Origin: Bacteroidota bacterium
Lineage (GTDB): Bacteria; Bacteroidota; Bacteroidia; AKYH767-A; OLB10
Length of the DNA: 24,310 nucleotides
NCBI GenBank assembly: GCA_016717725.1
Contig: JADKFA010000034.1
Location: forward strand, 1-24,310
Reading direction: 5' to 3'
The position numbers were made by a program, and so were the translations under genes. Numbering within the stretch: the stretch's first letter is position 1; every line of letters starts with the position of its first letter. Under the pieces are notes generated by a model. That model saw only the letters and a list, made by a program, of their open reading frames with translations. It was not told where the DNA came from and did not search any database. Of this stretch, positions 13,465-22,669 are shown one piece after another.

Positions 13465-14835
13465 TTATTTTTTCATTTCACGAAAATTCTGAAAGAACAA
13501 CGGTATCGTCTCTATTCCTTTCATAAAATTAAAAATTCCATAATGCTCATTGGGGCTATGAATTAAATCGCTATCGAGTCCAAATCCCATCAACACACTT
13601 TTCAATCCTAATTCCTTTTCAAATAAAGCAACGATCGGAATACTTCCACCACCTCGAGTAGGAATTGGCTTTTTTCCGAATGTAGTTTCCATCGCTTTAC
13701 TTGCTGCTTTGAATGCAATTGAATCGGTAGGTGTTACCACAGGCTCACCTCCATGATGTGGAATCACTTTTACTGTTACTCCCGCAGGAGCGATGCTGCT
13801 GAAATGATCAGAAAAAAGCTGAGTGATTTTATCGCTGGTTTGATTCGGTACTAAACGCATCGAAATTTTTGCAAAGGCTTTTGATGGCAACACCGTTTTT
13901 GCACCTTCCCCAATATAACCACCCCAAATACCATTCAATTCAAACGTAGGACGAATTCCAGTTTGCTCCAATACCGTATATCCCTTTTCGCCATAAACAT
14001 CTCCTACATTTAAATCCGTTTTATATTCGGATAAATCAAAAGGAGCTTTGTTTAACTCTGCGCGCTCATCTGCACTAAGCACTAACACATCATCATAAAA
14101 TCCAGGGATGGTAATATGATTATTCTCATCCTTCATCTTGGTAATCATCTCACATAAAATTTGAATAGGATTTGCCACCGCTCCTCCATAAACACCACTA
14201 TGTAAATCGCGATTGGGACCTGTAACTTCTACTTCCACATAGCTTAATCCTCTTAAACCAACATCAATACTTGGAATATCATTGGCGATAATGGACGTAT
14301 CTGAAATCAAAATCACATCTCCCGTTAATCGGCTTTTATTGTCACGGATCCATGTTCCTAAATTGGTTGAACCCACTTCCTCTTCGCCTTCTATCATAAA
14401 TTTCACATTGCAAGGCAAAGAATTCGTCTTCATCATCGACTCAAAAGCCTTCACATGCATATACACCTGACCTTTGTCATCACAAGAACCACGGGCATAA
14501 ATTTTATCATCCTTAATGACAGGCTCAAAAGGTGGTGAATCCCAAAGATTTAATGGATCAGCAGGCTGTACGTCATAATGCCCATAAACCAAGACTGTTG
14601 GAAACTTTGCATCGATGATTTTTTCACCATAAACGATGGGATGTCCTGGCGTAGTGCAAATTTCCACCTTCTCGGCGCCTGCATCTTCCAATGACTTTTT
14701 GATGAATTCTGCTGCACGAACTACATCGGCTTTATACTTCGAATCGGCGCTCACTGAAGGAATTCGCAATAAATCCATCAATTCAGAGATAAAACGATCC
14801 TTGTTTTGGTTAATATAATCTTGAATGGTATTCAT
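13465..14835 (-). CDS. M20 family zinc dipeptidase (CNDP-like)
   Basis: The 456-residue protein is a full-length M20 metallopeptidase of the carnosinase/CNDP2-like dipeptidase group. Metal ligands are visible: His86 and catalytic Asp88 in YGHYDVQP, bridging Asp119 in ARGSCDDKG, catalytic Glu152 with ligand Glu153 in EGEEEVGS, Asp in LISDTS, and His near the end in LIHSPNEHYG. The lid domain carries DLHSGVYGGAVANP, and the C-terminal part TRGGGSIPI. No signal peptide is seen, so it works in the cytoplasm, cleaving dipeptides or small peptides for amino acid supply. A perfect -7 box lies 22 bases upstream. The gene stands alone, divergent from the large T9SS protein gene. Confidence 0.94.
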   Translation of the reverse strand: MNTIQDYINQNKDRFISELMDLLRIPSVSADSKYKADVVRAAEFIKKSLEDAGAEKVEICTTPGHPIVYGEKIIDAKFPTVLVYGHYDVQPADPLNLWDSPPFEPVIKDDKIYARGSCDDKGQVYMHVKAFESMMKTNSLPCNVKFMIEGEEEVGSTNLGTWIRDNKSRLTGDVILISDTSIIANDIPSIDVGLRGLSYVEVEVTGPNRDLHSGVYGGAVANPIQILCEMITKMKDENNHITIPGFYDDVLVLSADERAELNKAPFDLSEYKTDLNVGDVYGEKGYTVLEQTGIRPTFELNGIWGGYIGEGAKTVLPSKAFAKISMRLVPNQTSDKITQLFSDHFSSIAPAGVTVKVIPHHGGEPVVTPTDSIAFKAASKAMETTFGKKPIPTRGGGSIPIVALFEKELGLKSVLMGFGLDSDLIHSPNEHYGIFNFMKGIETIPLFFQNFREMKK

Positions 14836-14857
14836 AAATTGGGTAGTTTTGTTGTTG

Positions 14858-14865
14858 CAAAAATA
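14858..14865 (-). promoter_or_regulatory. Putative -7 box of the M20 dipeptidase gene
   Basis: On the minus strand TATTTTTG matches TAnnTTTG perfectly, 22 bases before the ATG. The -33 region holds a TTC rather than TTG about 16 bases upstream, next to a small GAAGCTTC palindrome. Confidence 0.35.
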
Positions 14866-14950
14866 GTCGTTCTGAAGCTTCGAAAAGAAAATTAGTAACT
14901 CTAATTTATTTTAAGTGACTTTAGCACGCTAAAACATCTGTATTTAAACA

Positions 14951-17900
14951 ATGCTCTCCAAATCAATTCATTCATTTATTGACCGCTGCATGTCGGTACT
15001 TTTGACACTACTTTTCACTCTTTTTATCATCCACTCAGAAGCCCAAGTTCCCTCGAATGATAATTGCTCTGGCGCCACATTTATCTACCTCGATCAAAGT
15101 GGAAATACCTGCATCAACGATGACAATTCAACTGCTACTAGCGATGGCATTTCGAATGCATGTGATGCTGGAGCAACTCCACCATTACCTGCAGGAGGAC
15201 ATGAAATTTGGTATTCGTATGTTGTAACAGGAACCGTAAATACCATTACAGTTTCTCCGATTGGATTAAACCCAGCGCAAAAAGTTTCAGTAACAGTTGT
15301 GAATGGAAATTGTGCCGGTGGTGGTACTCCTAATGTTTGTAATACTGCATTGACAAATGTAGATCCAGCTTCTGTAGCATTCACTTCTTTTGCAGGAACA
15401 CAAATTTGGTTTTATGTAACATCTCTTGAAACAGTAGGAGAATTTTTAGTTTGTGTTTCAAGCACCAATGGATTTATTAATCCCGGCATCGATTGCAATA
15501 GTGCAACAGCGTTATGTAACACTTATGATTTTAGTAGTCCAGGAAGTGCGCAACCTGGAATTTCTGTTACGCCTTCTTGCTTTAATTCTCCTCCTGTTCG
15601 ACCTTTTTGGTATAAGTTTAATGTAGGCTATAATGGCCCATTAGAATTCACTGCTTTTCCGACAAATATTGGTGGCTTTAGATGGGCGCTTTATAATATT
15701 ACAGCAGGTTGTCCCGGTGTTGAAGTAGCTTGTAACAGTGTATACGATCCGTTTCAAGCATTTGGAATGTCGAGCTCTGTGGTGAATTGCACGAGTAGTC
15801 CCTATTGTCCACCCATCAATGTGGTATCTGGAAATAAATATGCATTAATGATTGACGATACGAGTCAAAGTGGATCTGGTTTTGATTTTACATGGGGATT
15901 TGGTGTACGAATGATGCCTACTGCTGATTTTGATGTTGATAGTTCGATTGCATGTGGATCCTTAACAGCAAATTTTATCGATAACAGCGAATACAATCCT
16001 TCTACAATTTGGTCATTCGATTTTGGTGATGGCAATCCTCCTATCAGTGGTGTGGGTGCCAACTTCAATTTACCAAATCATTTTTATGGTCCGGGAACGT
16101 ATTTGGTTTCATTAACGTTAACTGAACTTACGGGATGTTCTCACTCTTTCAGTCGACAAATAGTAGTGAAACCAAAACCAGTGGTAACTTTTACGATGAG
16201 TGATGATAGTTTATGTTTTGATGGTACCAATGCGGTAACAGCAGATTTTACAGCTAACACTTCAGATCCGAATATTTTTTACGATTGGATTTTCCCAAAC
16301 AATTCGGGTTCCTTCGTCACTGGATTTGGACAAGCCACTGCCTATTGGAGCACTGCAGGAAATATTGTTGCTGGAATACAAATTACTGAAAACGGTTGCG
16401 TATCGGACACCACAAAAGATACCGTTCATATTTTTAATTTACCGACTGCAAATTTCTCGATGCCCGATACAGCTTGTACGGGTACTGATGTCACCGTAAA
16501 TTATGCGGGCTCAGCTGCAAGTACTGCAACTTATGCTTGGACCTATGGAGGAGGGACGGTGAGCAACTCCACCAATCAGCAATTTGATATCAACTGGAAT
16601 GCAGTGGGTACTTACTATTTGAATTTAGCCATTGTTGAAAATGGTTGTTTAGGTTTTCCTTATGATGATTCCATCAAAGTTTTTCAAACACCAACCATAG
16701 CCATCAATATTAGTTCTCCTGTTTGTCAAGGTGAGACACTTACCTTCACACCTTTGGCTAGCGGGGCTCCTATTGGTTCAACTTACACTTGGAATTATGG
16801 AACAGCAACATTTGTGAGTGGTTCTCCTGCAGATGGTAGTACGGGCACCTTTACATGGAATACTGCAGGAAATACATTCATGAGAGCAGAAGCAACATCA
16901 CTGGAAGGATGCAAATCGAATATTGATTCTGTTCCTCTTGTTGTTCGCGCTAAACCTATTGCCAACTTTACAGTGAGCGACACAACGGTTTGTGGAAGTG
17001 ATTCAACCATCATCACCTACAATGGACTCATGCCTGTAGCTGGAAATAATTTTACATGGCAGTTAGGCGGTACGGTATTAAATCCCGGAACCAATGCATG
17101 GGGTCCATTTCATGTATCTTATCCTGCTAACGGCGTATATCCATTAACGTTAGTTGCTAACGACAATGTTTGTAATTCAGATACCATTCGCGATACCATC
17201 ATTGTTGGAAGCTACCCTCTATCCAATGCAGGAAATGATTTAACAACATGCTCTAATCAACCCATTGCCATCGGAACAGTAACTACTGCAGGCTATTCAT
17301 ACAGCTGGACAAACCCATCTTATTTAAGTTCGAGCACTGTATCTAATCCACAAGCAACTGTTCCTGTCATTGGCACTGCAGATACTACAGTACGTTTTAT
17401 TGTGACGACAACTCTCGCGTATTGTGATAGAAAAGACACAATGTTACTTACCGTAAATTCTGTACAGCGAGCATTCTTCATTCCACCAAATCCTCAATGT
17501 GAAACCAATAATGCTTTTGACTTTAGTCCATTATTCGGAGTTGTCCCTGGTGCAACATTGACTTGGATTATCGGAACTGATACCATCGTGTCCCCAACTA
17601 TTCAAGATTACAACTTCACATCCACCGGACCTAAGTCCATCATTTTGCAAACACAAACTCCAGGTTGTCCGCCCGACCAATACATTGCCAATGTAATTGT
17701 GAAACCTAATCCTGTTGTGAATTTTAGTGTAAACCAAAATACAGGATGTGCACCTTTAGATGTTATATTTCAAGACTTAAGTCCCACGATTCCCAATCCT
17801 ACTTACTTGTGGAATTTTGGTGATGGAGTTGTTTCCTTCCTAAACAATCCAACGCATACTTATTCAAATCAAGGTGTGTACACGCCTACACTCACCTTAA

Positions 17901-18481
17901 CAAGTGCAGATACATGCAGTACAACCGATACATTAGCTGGAGGCATTGCAACCTTTCCCATTCCAGTAGCATTATTCACTGCAAATCCTTTAGTGGCAAA
18001 TGAATTAAATCCAGTCTTTAATTTCGAGTCGGCATTTGCTAATAACGGATGCTATTACGATTTTGGAGATGGAACGGGCGATAGCAGTTGTAGTGCAACG
18101 CATGAATATGAAAATGTGGGGACTTATATTGTAACCCTGTACACATTTAATGCAGGTGGTTGTCGAGACACATTCCAATTAGAAGTGAGAGTTACACCCA
18201 ATTACTCCTTGTATATTCCCAATGCATTTACGCCTAACAACGATCAAATTAACGACCGTTTATCTATTTACTCGGAAGGTGTAGATGAGTTTAATATCAA
18301 AGTGTACAACCGCCGTGGACAAATTGTTTATGAAAGCAGCAATACGAAAGAAAGCTGGAATGGAAAATTTTTAAACGATGGCGAAGAATGTATGTCGGGG
18401 GTATATGTTTACGAAGCATTAATTAAAGATTTCAATCGCAAAAAACATAATTTGAAAGGGCAGATTTATTTGCTGAAATGA
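14951..18481 (+). CDS. PKD-rich T9SS type B surface protein (gliding-motility-type C-terminus)
   Basis: The 1176-residue protein has a signal peptide (hydrophobic stretch about residues 14-30, probable cut before QVPSNDNC). The N-terminal part (about 33-310) is Cys- and Thr-rich and beta-like. PKD or PKD-like domains follow. The clearest are at about 323-408 (WSFDFGDG, GPGTYLVSLTL), 920-1000 (YLWNFGDG, NQGVYTPTLTL) and 1005-1085 (CYYDFGDG, NVGTYIVTLY), with several degenerate ones between. The last 90 residues are the type B sorting domain: YIPNAFTPNNDQINDR, FNIKVYNRRGQIVYES, SWNGKFLNDGEECMSGVYVY. The protein is thus exported by the T9SS, probably as an adhesin or matrix component. Type B cargo usually needs a PorP/SprF-like partner, and none is in the window. 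The frame is intact over 3.5 kb, unlike its downstream neighbours. Confidence 0.93.
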   Translation: MLSKSIHSFIDRCMSVLLTLLFTLFIIHSEAQVPSNDNCSGATFIYLDQSGNTCINDDNSTATSDGISNACDAGATPPLPAGGHEIWYSYVVTGTVNTITVSPIGLNPAQKVSVTVVNGNCAGGGTPNVCNTALTNVDPASVAFTSFAGTQIWFYVTSLETVGEFLVCVSSTNGFINPGIDCNSATALCNTYDFSSPGSAQPGISVTPSCFNSPPVRPFWYKFNVGYNGPLEFTAFPTNIGGFRWALYNITAGCPGVEVACNSVYDPFQAFGMSSSVVNCTSSPYCPPINVVSGNKYALMIDDTSQSGSGFDFTWGFGVRMMPTADFDVDSSIACGSLTANFIDNSEYNPSTIWSFDFGDGNPPISGVGANFNLPNHFYGPGTYLVSLTLTELTGCSHSFSRQIVVKPKPVVTFTMSDDSLCFDGTNAVTADFTANTSDPNIFYDWIFPNNSGSFVTGFGQATAYWSTAGNIVAGIQITENGCVSDTTKDTVHIFNLPTANFSMPDTACTGTDVTVNYAGSAASTATYAWTYGGGTVSNSTNQQFDINWNAVGTYYLNLAIVENGCLGFPYDDSIKVFQTPTIAINISSPVCQGETLTFTPLASGAPIGSTYTWNYGTATFVSGSPADGSTGTFTWNTAGNTFMRAEATSLEGCKSNIDSVPLVVRAKPIANFTVSDTTVCGSDSTIITYNGLMPVAGNNFTWQLGGTVLNPGTNAWGPFHVSYPANGVYPLTLVANDNVCNSDTIRDTIIVGSYPLSNAGNDLTTCSNQPIAIGTVTTAGYSYSWTNPSYLSSSTVSNPQATVPVIGTADTTVRFIVTTTLAYCDRKDTMLLTVNSVQRAFFIPPNPQCETNNAFDFSPLFGVVPGATLTWIIGTDTIVSPTIQDYNFTSTGPKSIILQTQTPGCPPDQYIANVIVKPNPVVNFSVNQNTGCAPLDVIFQDLSPTIPNPTYLWNFGDGVVSFLNNPTHTYSNQGVYTPTLTLTSADTCSTTDTLAGGIATFPIPVALFTANPLVANELNPVFNFESAFANNGCYYDFGDGTGDSSCSATHEYENVGTYIVTLYTFNAGGCRDTFQLEVRVTPNYSLYIPNAFTPNNDQINDRLSIYSEGVDEFNIKVYNRRGQIVYESSNTKESWNGKFLNDGEECMSGVYVYEALIKDFNRKKHNLKGQIYLLK

Positions 18482-18541
18482 GTTTTTATTTTACGTAGCA
18501 GCTTTATTGGAACAAATGAGTTTTTCGTTCGCTATAATAAG

Positions 18542-18564
18542 GCTGCTAGCTTCTAGCTGCTAGC
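18542..18564. repeat. Direct repeat GCTGCTAGC, 14-base period
   Basis: GCTGCTAGC occurs at 18542-18550 and 18556-18564. Each contains the palindrome GCTAGC, so a small hairpin with an eight-base loop is possible. It lies between the convergent T9SS gene and the broken lipoprotein gene and could mark a transcript end, without a T-run. Confidence 0.4.
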
Positions 18565-18607
18565 GAGATTTGTCTTTAAAACTTAAAGCGAGAAACTGGA
18601 CAAAAAA

Positions 18608-19449
18608 CTATTTCAATTGAATCGTGAACGTATAATTTAAATCGTCACTTTGCCAAAGCATCTCGTAATCCATTCACATAACCATAATCAATCGTGCGCG
18701 ATATTTTCAGAGGAGTAAAACAAGAATTCCTTCTGTTAAATGCTTAAATCCGATTTCCTTTTTCAATGGAGTTGTGGTTACCATAGTATAACTAGAACCG
18801 GTACGTGTTGTACCGCTTGCTGTTCCAGCTGATTTGATATACATCGTCTAACCATGTTGCAGTGCCTTCACCTGCCGACCACACTCTAGTTCTTGTTGAA
18901 GTAAATGTACTGGTACCACCACCTCCAAAATATTGATGGATCCCAAATAATTGAACCATTCACAGTAATGCTATAACTTAACTTACCATCTGCGTTTCTT
19001 CCATTATTGGTCACTGTTTTTGTTCCCAACAACTGATTATAATTTACAAAATAATTATCAAATGAAATAGCATGTGATGAAGCTGAATCGCGATAAGCAC
19101 CGTCCAACTTACAATAATTTTACCCCTACTGTAATTTCCATCAATACATAAACAATCTGTTGTACCGAAATCAACGGTAAGTGTCTTTGGGTGGTTGTGG
19201 TATCAAAAGAAATGGTAGCACAAGTTGTCATCACCTTTTTCCTCCCCCATTTCATGGACGATAAGACTCTAAGGATCCATCATAAGCTTCATTTGCAATA
19301 CTGGCAACATCACCAAATGATGCATCTGCCATTGCATATTCAACTGCCAGATGTGCCATCACGATCTTTCTTCTTCTCTTTTGCAACCTACATATACCAT
19401 TAGGAGGCAGTGCCACTACAAATCCATATTTCATTTTATTCTTCTTCAT
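18608..19449 (-). pseudogene. Broken lipoprotein gene with many frameshifts
   Basis: A start (MKKNKMKYGFVVAL) at 19449 leads in a shifted frame to VYVGCKREEE, a lipoprotein signal. Pieces of one protein then follow in changing frames: EYAMADASFGDVASIANEA, GTTDCLCIDGNYSRGKIIVS, KTVTNNGRNADGKLSYSI, RTRVWSAGEGTATWLDDVY, GSSYTMVTTTPLKKEIG, RTIDYGYVNG, and finally YTFTIQLK with a stop at 18608-18610. I count at least six frame changes. Order and spacing fit a single secreted protein of about 280 residues of a kind often seen in Bacteroidota, with the K-T-V-T-N-N-G and E-G-T-x-T-W motifs, function unknown. The number of breaks exceeds that of its neighbours, and some conserved positions look replaced, so decay is plausible. 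The same zone is rich in probable sequencing indels, so error is not excluded. Confidence 0.7.
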
Positions 19450-19750
19450 AATTTAATTTTATAGTTTTCAGGTTCTTGAGAGGCCTAATTTACAAATGGT
19501 TTAAAAGCAATCACTTTAATTTAATCCAAATCCTTACATAATCTTTTACTCTACAAAACCATCAACCCAGAACGCTAAGCTCAAAAGTTAAAATTGCATT
19601 AAATATGATTTATGTATGATTTAAAAGAAAGAACTAATTCAATATTGCCTGTTAATAATTTCATGGGATGAGATACGATTAAAAGGCTTGAAGGCGTTCC
19701 TTAGATGTAATTTTGATAAAATACGTTCATAGGAAAGAAAGAACCAAAAG
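19450..19750. other. Intergenic region with promoter of the TPR gene
   Basis: These 301 AT-rich bases separate the start of the broken lipoprotein gene from the TPR gene. Apart from the promoter near the right end I see no gene or clear repeat. Confidence 0.6.
19688..19715 (+). promoter_or_regulatory. Promoter of the TPR / outer-membrane protein unit
   Basis: TTG (19688-19690), a spacer of exactly 17 bases and TAATTTTG (19708-19715) match the Bacteroidota consensus with no mismatch. The start codon lies 35 bases downstream of the -7 box. With the operon promoter at 12432 it is one of the two best promoters in the window. Confidence 0.6.
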
Positions 19751-22650
19751 ATGCGCAAACTACTGATAATCTGCTGTTTACTTTTATCATACAGCTCAAA
19801 AGCTCAACTCACAGAAATATTTGTAGAGGAGGATCAAGTCTATAAGAATGCTTGGGAATTGTTCATCAAGGAGAAGTACTCTGCAGCAAAGGATGAATTT
19901 AGCCAATATTTAAAAGAAAAGAAGGGCACCGCTCACAATAGAATAAACGCATCTTACTATGTTGCCGTTTGCGCGTATGAATTGTTTCAACCCGATGCAG
20001 AAATTCTCTTATCAAACTTCACCACGAATTATTCAGAAAGTACAAAATCACCACGTGCTTGGTTTTACTTAGGTCGACACTATTATCGCACTAAAAAATA
20101 TACGAAAGCATTGCCTGCCTTTGAGAAAGCCGATATTTACTATTTAAGTGGAGACGAAGTTCCAGAATACTATTTCAAAATCGGGTATTGTTATTTTAAC
20201 AAGAATGATAATGACCAAGCCGCCCGAAAGTTTTTGGAAATTGTAAATGTGAAATCGAAATACCAAACGGCTGCGCAATATTACTACGGACATATTGCAT
20301 ATTCGAATAATAATTATAAAACAGCATTGGAATATTTTTCAAAGCTGGATTCCTCGGCCACCTTTGGTCCATTAGTGCCCTACTACATTACACAAATGTA
20401 TTTTGATCAAGGAAAATACTCGGATGTTATTTTGTATGCGGTTCCAGTCTTAGAAACGAAAAGTCCACAAAATAATGTAGAGATTATGCAAATTGTTGCG
20501 GAATCTTATTATCGCAAAGGGGACTATAAAAATGCAATGGTTTATATCAATGCATATAGCCTAGCAACACCCTACGCTAAGCAGAGATGATCGTTACACT
20601 TTAGCTTTTTGCCAATTTAAATCGGAAGATTATGCAGGTGCAATCTACAACTTTCGAAAAAGTAACAGGCATGCAAGATTCACTTGAACAAAATGCTTGG
20701 TATCATTTAGGAGCTTGTTATTTAAAAACAAACAACAAAACGGCTGCTCGCAATGCATTTCAGTTTGCATCGAAACTTGACCACAATAAATTTATTCAGG
20801 AAACCTCTTTATTCAATTATGCGAAGTTATCGTATGAATTGAATCTACCAGGTGGACTCAATGCTTTTAAAGAATTCATCGAACGCTTTCCAAATTCCAC
20901 TTATGCAGATGAATCCAATGAATTGCTTGCGGAACTTTATTTGAGCACTCGCAACTATAAAGATGCATTAGCTGCACTCGACAATATAAAAACCAAGAGT
21001 ACCCGAACTAAAGGTGCTTATCAAAAGGTCGCTTACTTTCGTGGACTAGAACTTTACAACGACAGAGACAATGACAAAGCTATCGGACATTTCGAAAAAG
21101 CGATTATCAATGATGTAGATCCGGATATTAAAGCCAAAGGCTATTTACTGGAAAGCTGAAATATTATTTAAACAAGAAAAATTTGAATTAGCAATTAAAC
21201 AATACCGTTCGTTTATTTTTAATCCTGGTTCTGTAAATACAAGCATGTACAATATTGCAAACTATAATTTAGGATATTGCTTCTTCAAAACAAACAACTA
21301 TAGCGAATCACAATCTTGGTTCAGAAAGTATTTAGCAAAAAGAAATCCAAGCGAAAATGATATTTACAATGATGCATTAATTCGAACGGGAGATTGTTTT
21401 TATGGAATGCGCGATTTCGACAATTCATTAAATTACTACAACGATGCGATCACTGCAAAAGCAAGTTCATCTGATTATGCTCTCTATCAAAAGGGAGTGA
21501 TCCAAGGATTGCAAGGAAATATGGACGCTAGAAGAAAGCACAATTGAATATTGGATTGATTTATTATAACGACAAGCAAGACGACAAAGCCATTGAGCAA
21601 TTGAAAAAAGTAATATCCACCTATCCTGGAAGTCCGGAAGCCGCGGAAGCATTAACCAGCGTTAAAAATATTTATGTGGAAGATGGAAAAGCAGAAGAAT
21701 ATTTTGCTTTTGTAAAAAACATACCCAATGCTAGTGTAAGTATCGGAGCTCAAGATTCCATCACCTATCAAGTCGCGGAGCAACGTTATTTAAAAAGTAA
21801 TTTTGAAGATGCGGCTAAGGATTTCAATAAATACCTTACGCAATTCCCCGATGGAGCTTATCGCTTAAATGCTACTTTCTACATGGCGGAATGTAATTTT
21901 CGAAATAAAAATTTCGCTGAAGCCTTAAAGGGCTATGAAACCATTTCGGCAGAACCAAAGAATATCTACACTGAAAAATCTTTATTAAAAGCAGGTAACA
22001 TCAATTTCAACAACAAAGATTATTCGAAAGCGATTCAACAATATTCAGCATTAGAACGAGATGCAGATATGAGAGATAATATTCAATTTGCTCAAGTGGG
22101 AATTATGCGATCCAGTTATTTCTTAGCCAACTATGGCCAAGCCATTGCCTATGCGAAGAAATTGATTGATGGTGAAAAAGTATCCAATGAATTAATTTCC
22201 GAATCTCATTTGATTTATGGGAGAAGCGCTATGAAGCAAGAAGACTATGCTGCTGCAAAAAAAGAATATCTTTCTTGTCAAAACAATCTAGTGATGCAGG
22301 GCCGAAGCAAAATATAGCTTAGCGCTTATTGATTATAAGATGGGCAATTTCAAAACTCACAAGCCAAATGCTACGAAGTGGCCTAACCAAGTTCCTTCTT
22401 ACGATTATTGGATTGCAAAAGTTTTATCCTTTTATGCTAACAATCACATTGCGCTAAAAGACACATTCGAAGCGAAGGCTACCTTACAAAGCTTATTCGA
22501 TAACTACGAAAAAGATCCATCGATCCGGAAGATATAAAAGCCATTGCTCAAGAAAAATTGGATGATCTCATTTTAGAGGAAATGAACGAGAATAAAGCAC
22601 CAACTACTCAGCCCGATCCAGAAACAGATTTAAACAAAGAAAAGAACTAG
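19751..22650 (+). CDS. Large exported TPR-repeat protein, with about ten single-base indels
   Basis: The protein starts with a signal peptide (MRKLLIICCLLLSYSSKAQ) and consists of tandem tetratricopeptide units, e.g. PRAWFYLGRHYYRTKKYTKA, EYYFKIGYCYFNKNDNDQAA, NLGYCFFKTNNYSESQSWF. TPR arrays are protein-binding scaffolds. This one is probably periplasmic. Five open pieces in two frames join into one 965-residue protein if single-base changes are allowed near 20577, 20649, 21142 and 22300 (one extra base each), 21531 and 22520 (one missing), and two frame-restoring pairs at 22350/22384 and 22422/22434. The linking frames read sensibly, e.g. RDDRYTLAFCQFKSEDYAGA and AEILFKQEKFELAIKQYRSF. The end is a charged tail (DLNKEKN). 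Most changes sit in short homopolymers and no substitution stop is needed, so sequencing error is likely. Followed by an outer-membrane barrel gene 19 bases on. Confidence 0.85.
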
Positions 22651-22669
22651 TGCTAATAGAAAAATAAAG

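Noticed and set aside
15094..17737. Antisense open frames inside the large T9SS gene (15094-15384, 15865-16068, 16795-17016, 17531-17737)
   Set aside because: They are short shadows of a strongly supported coding frame, without family motifs.
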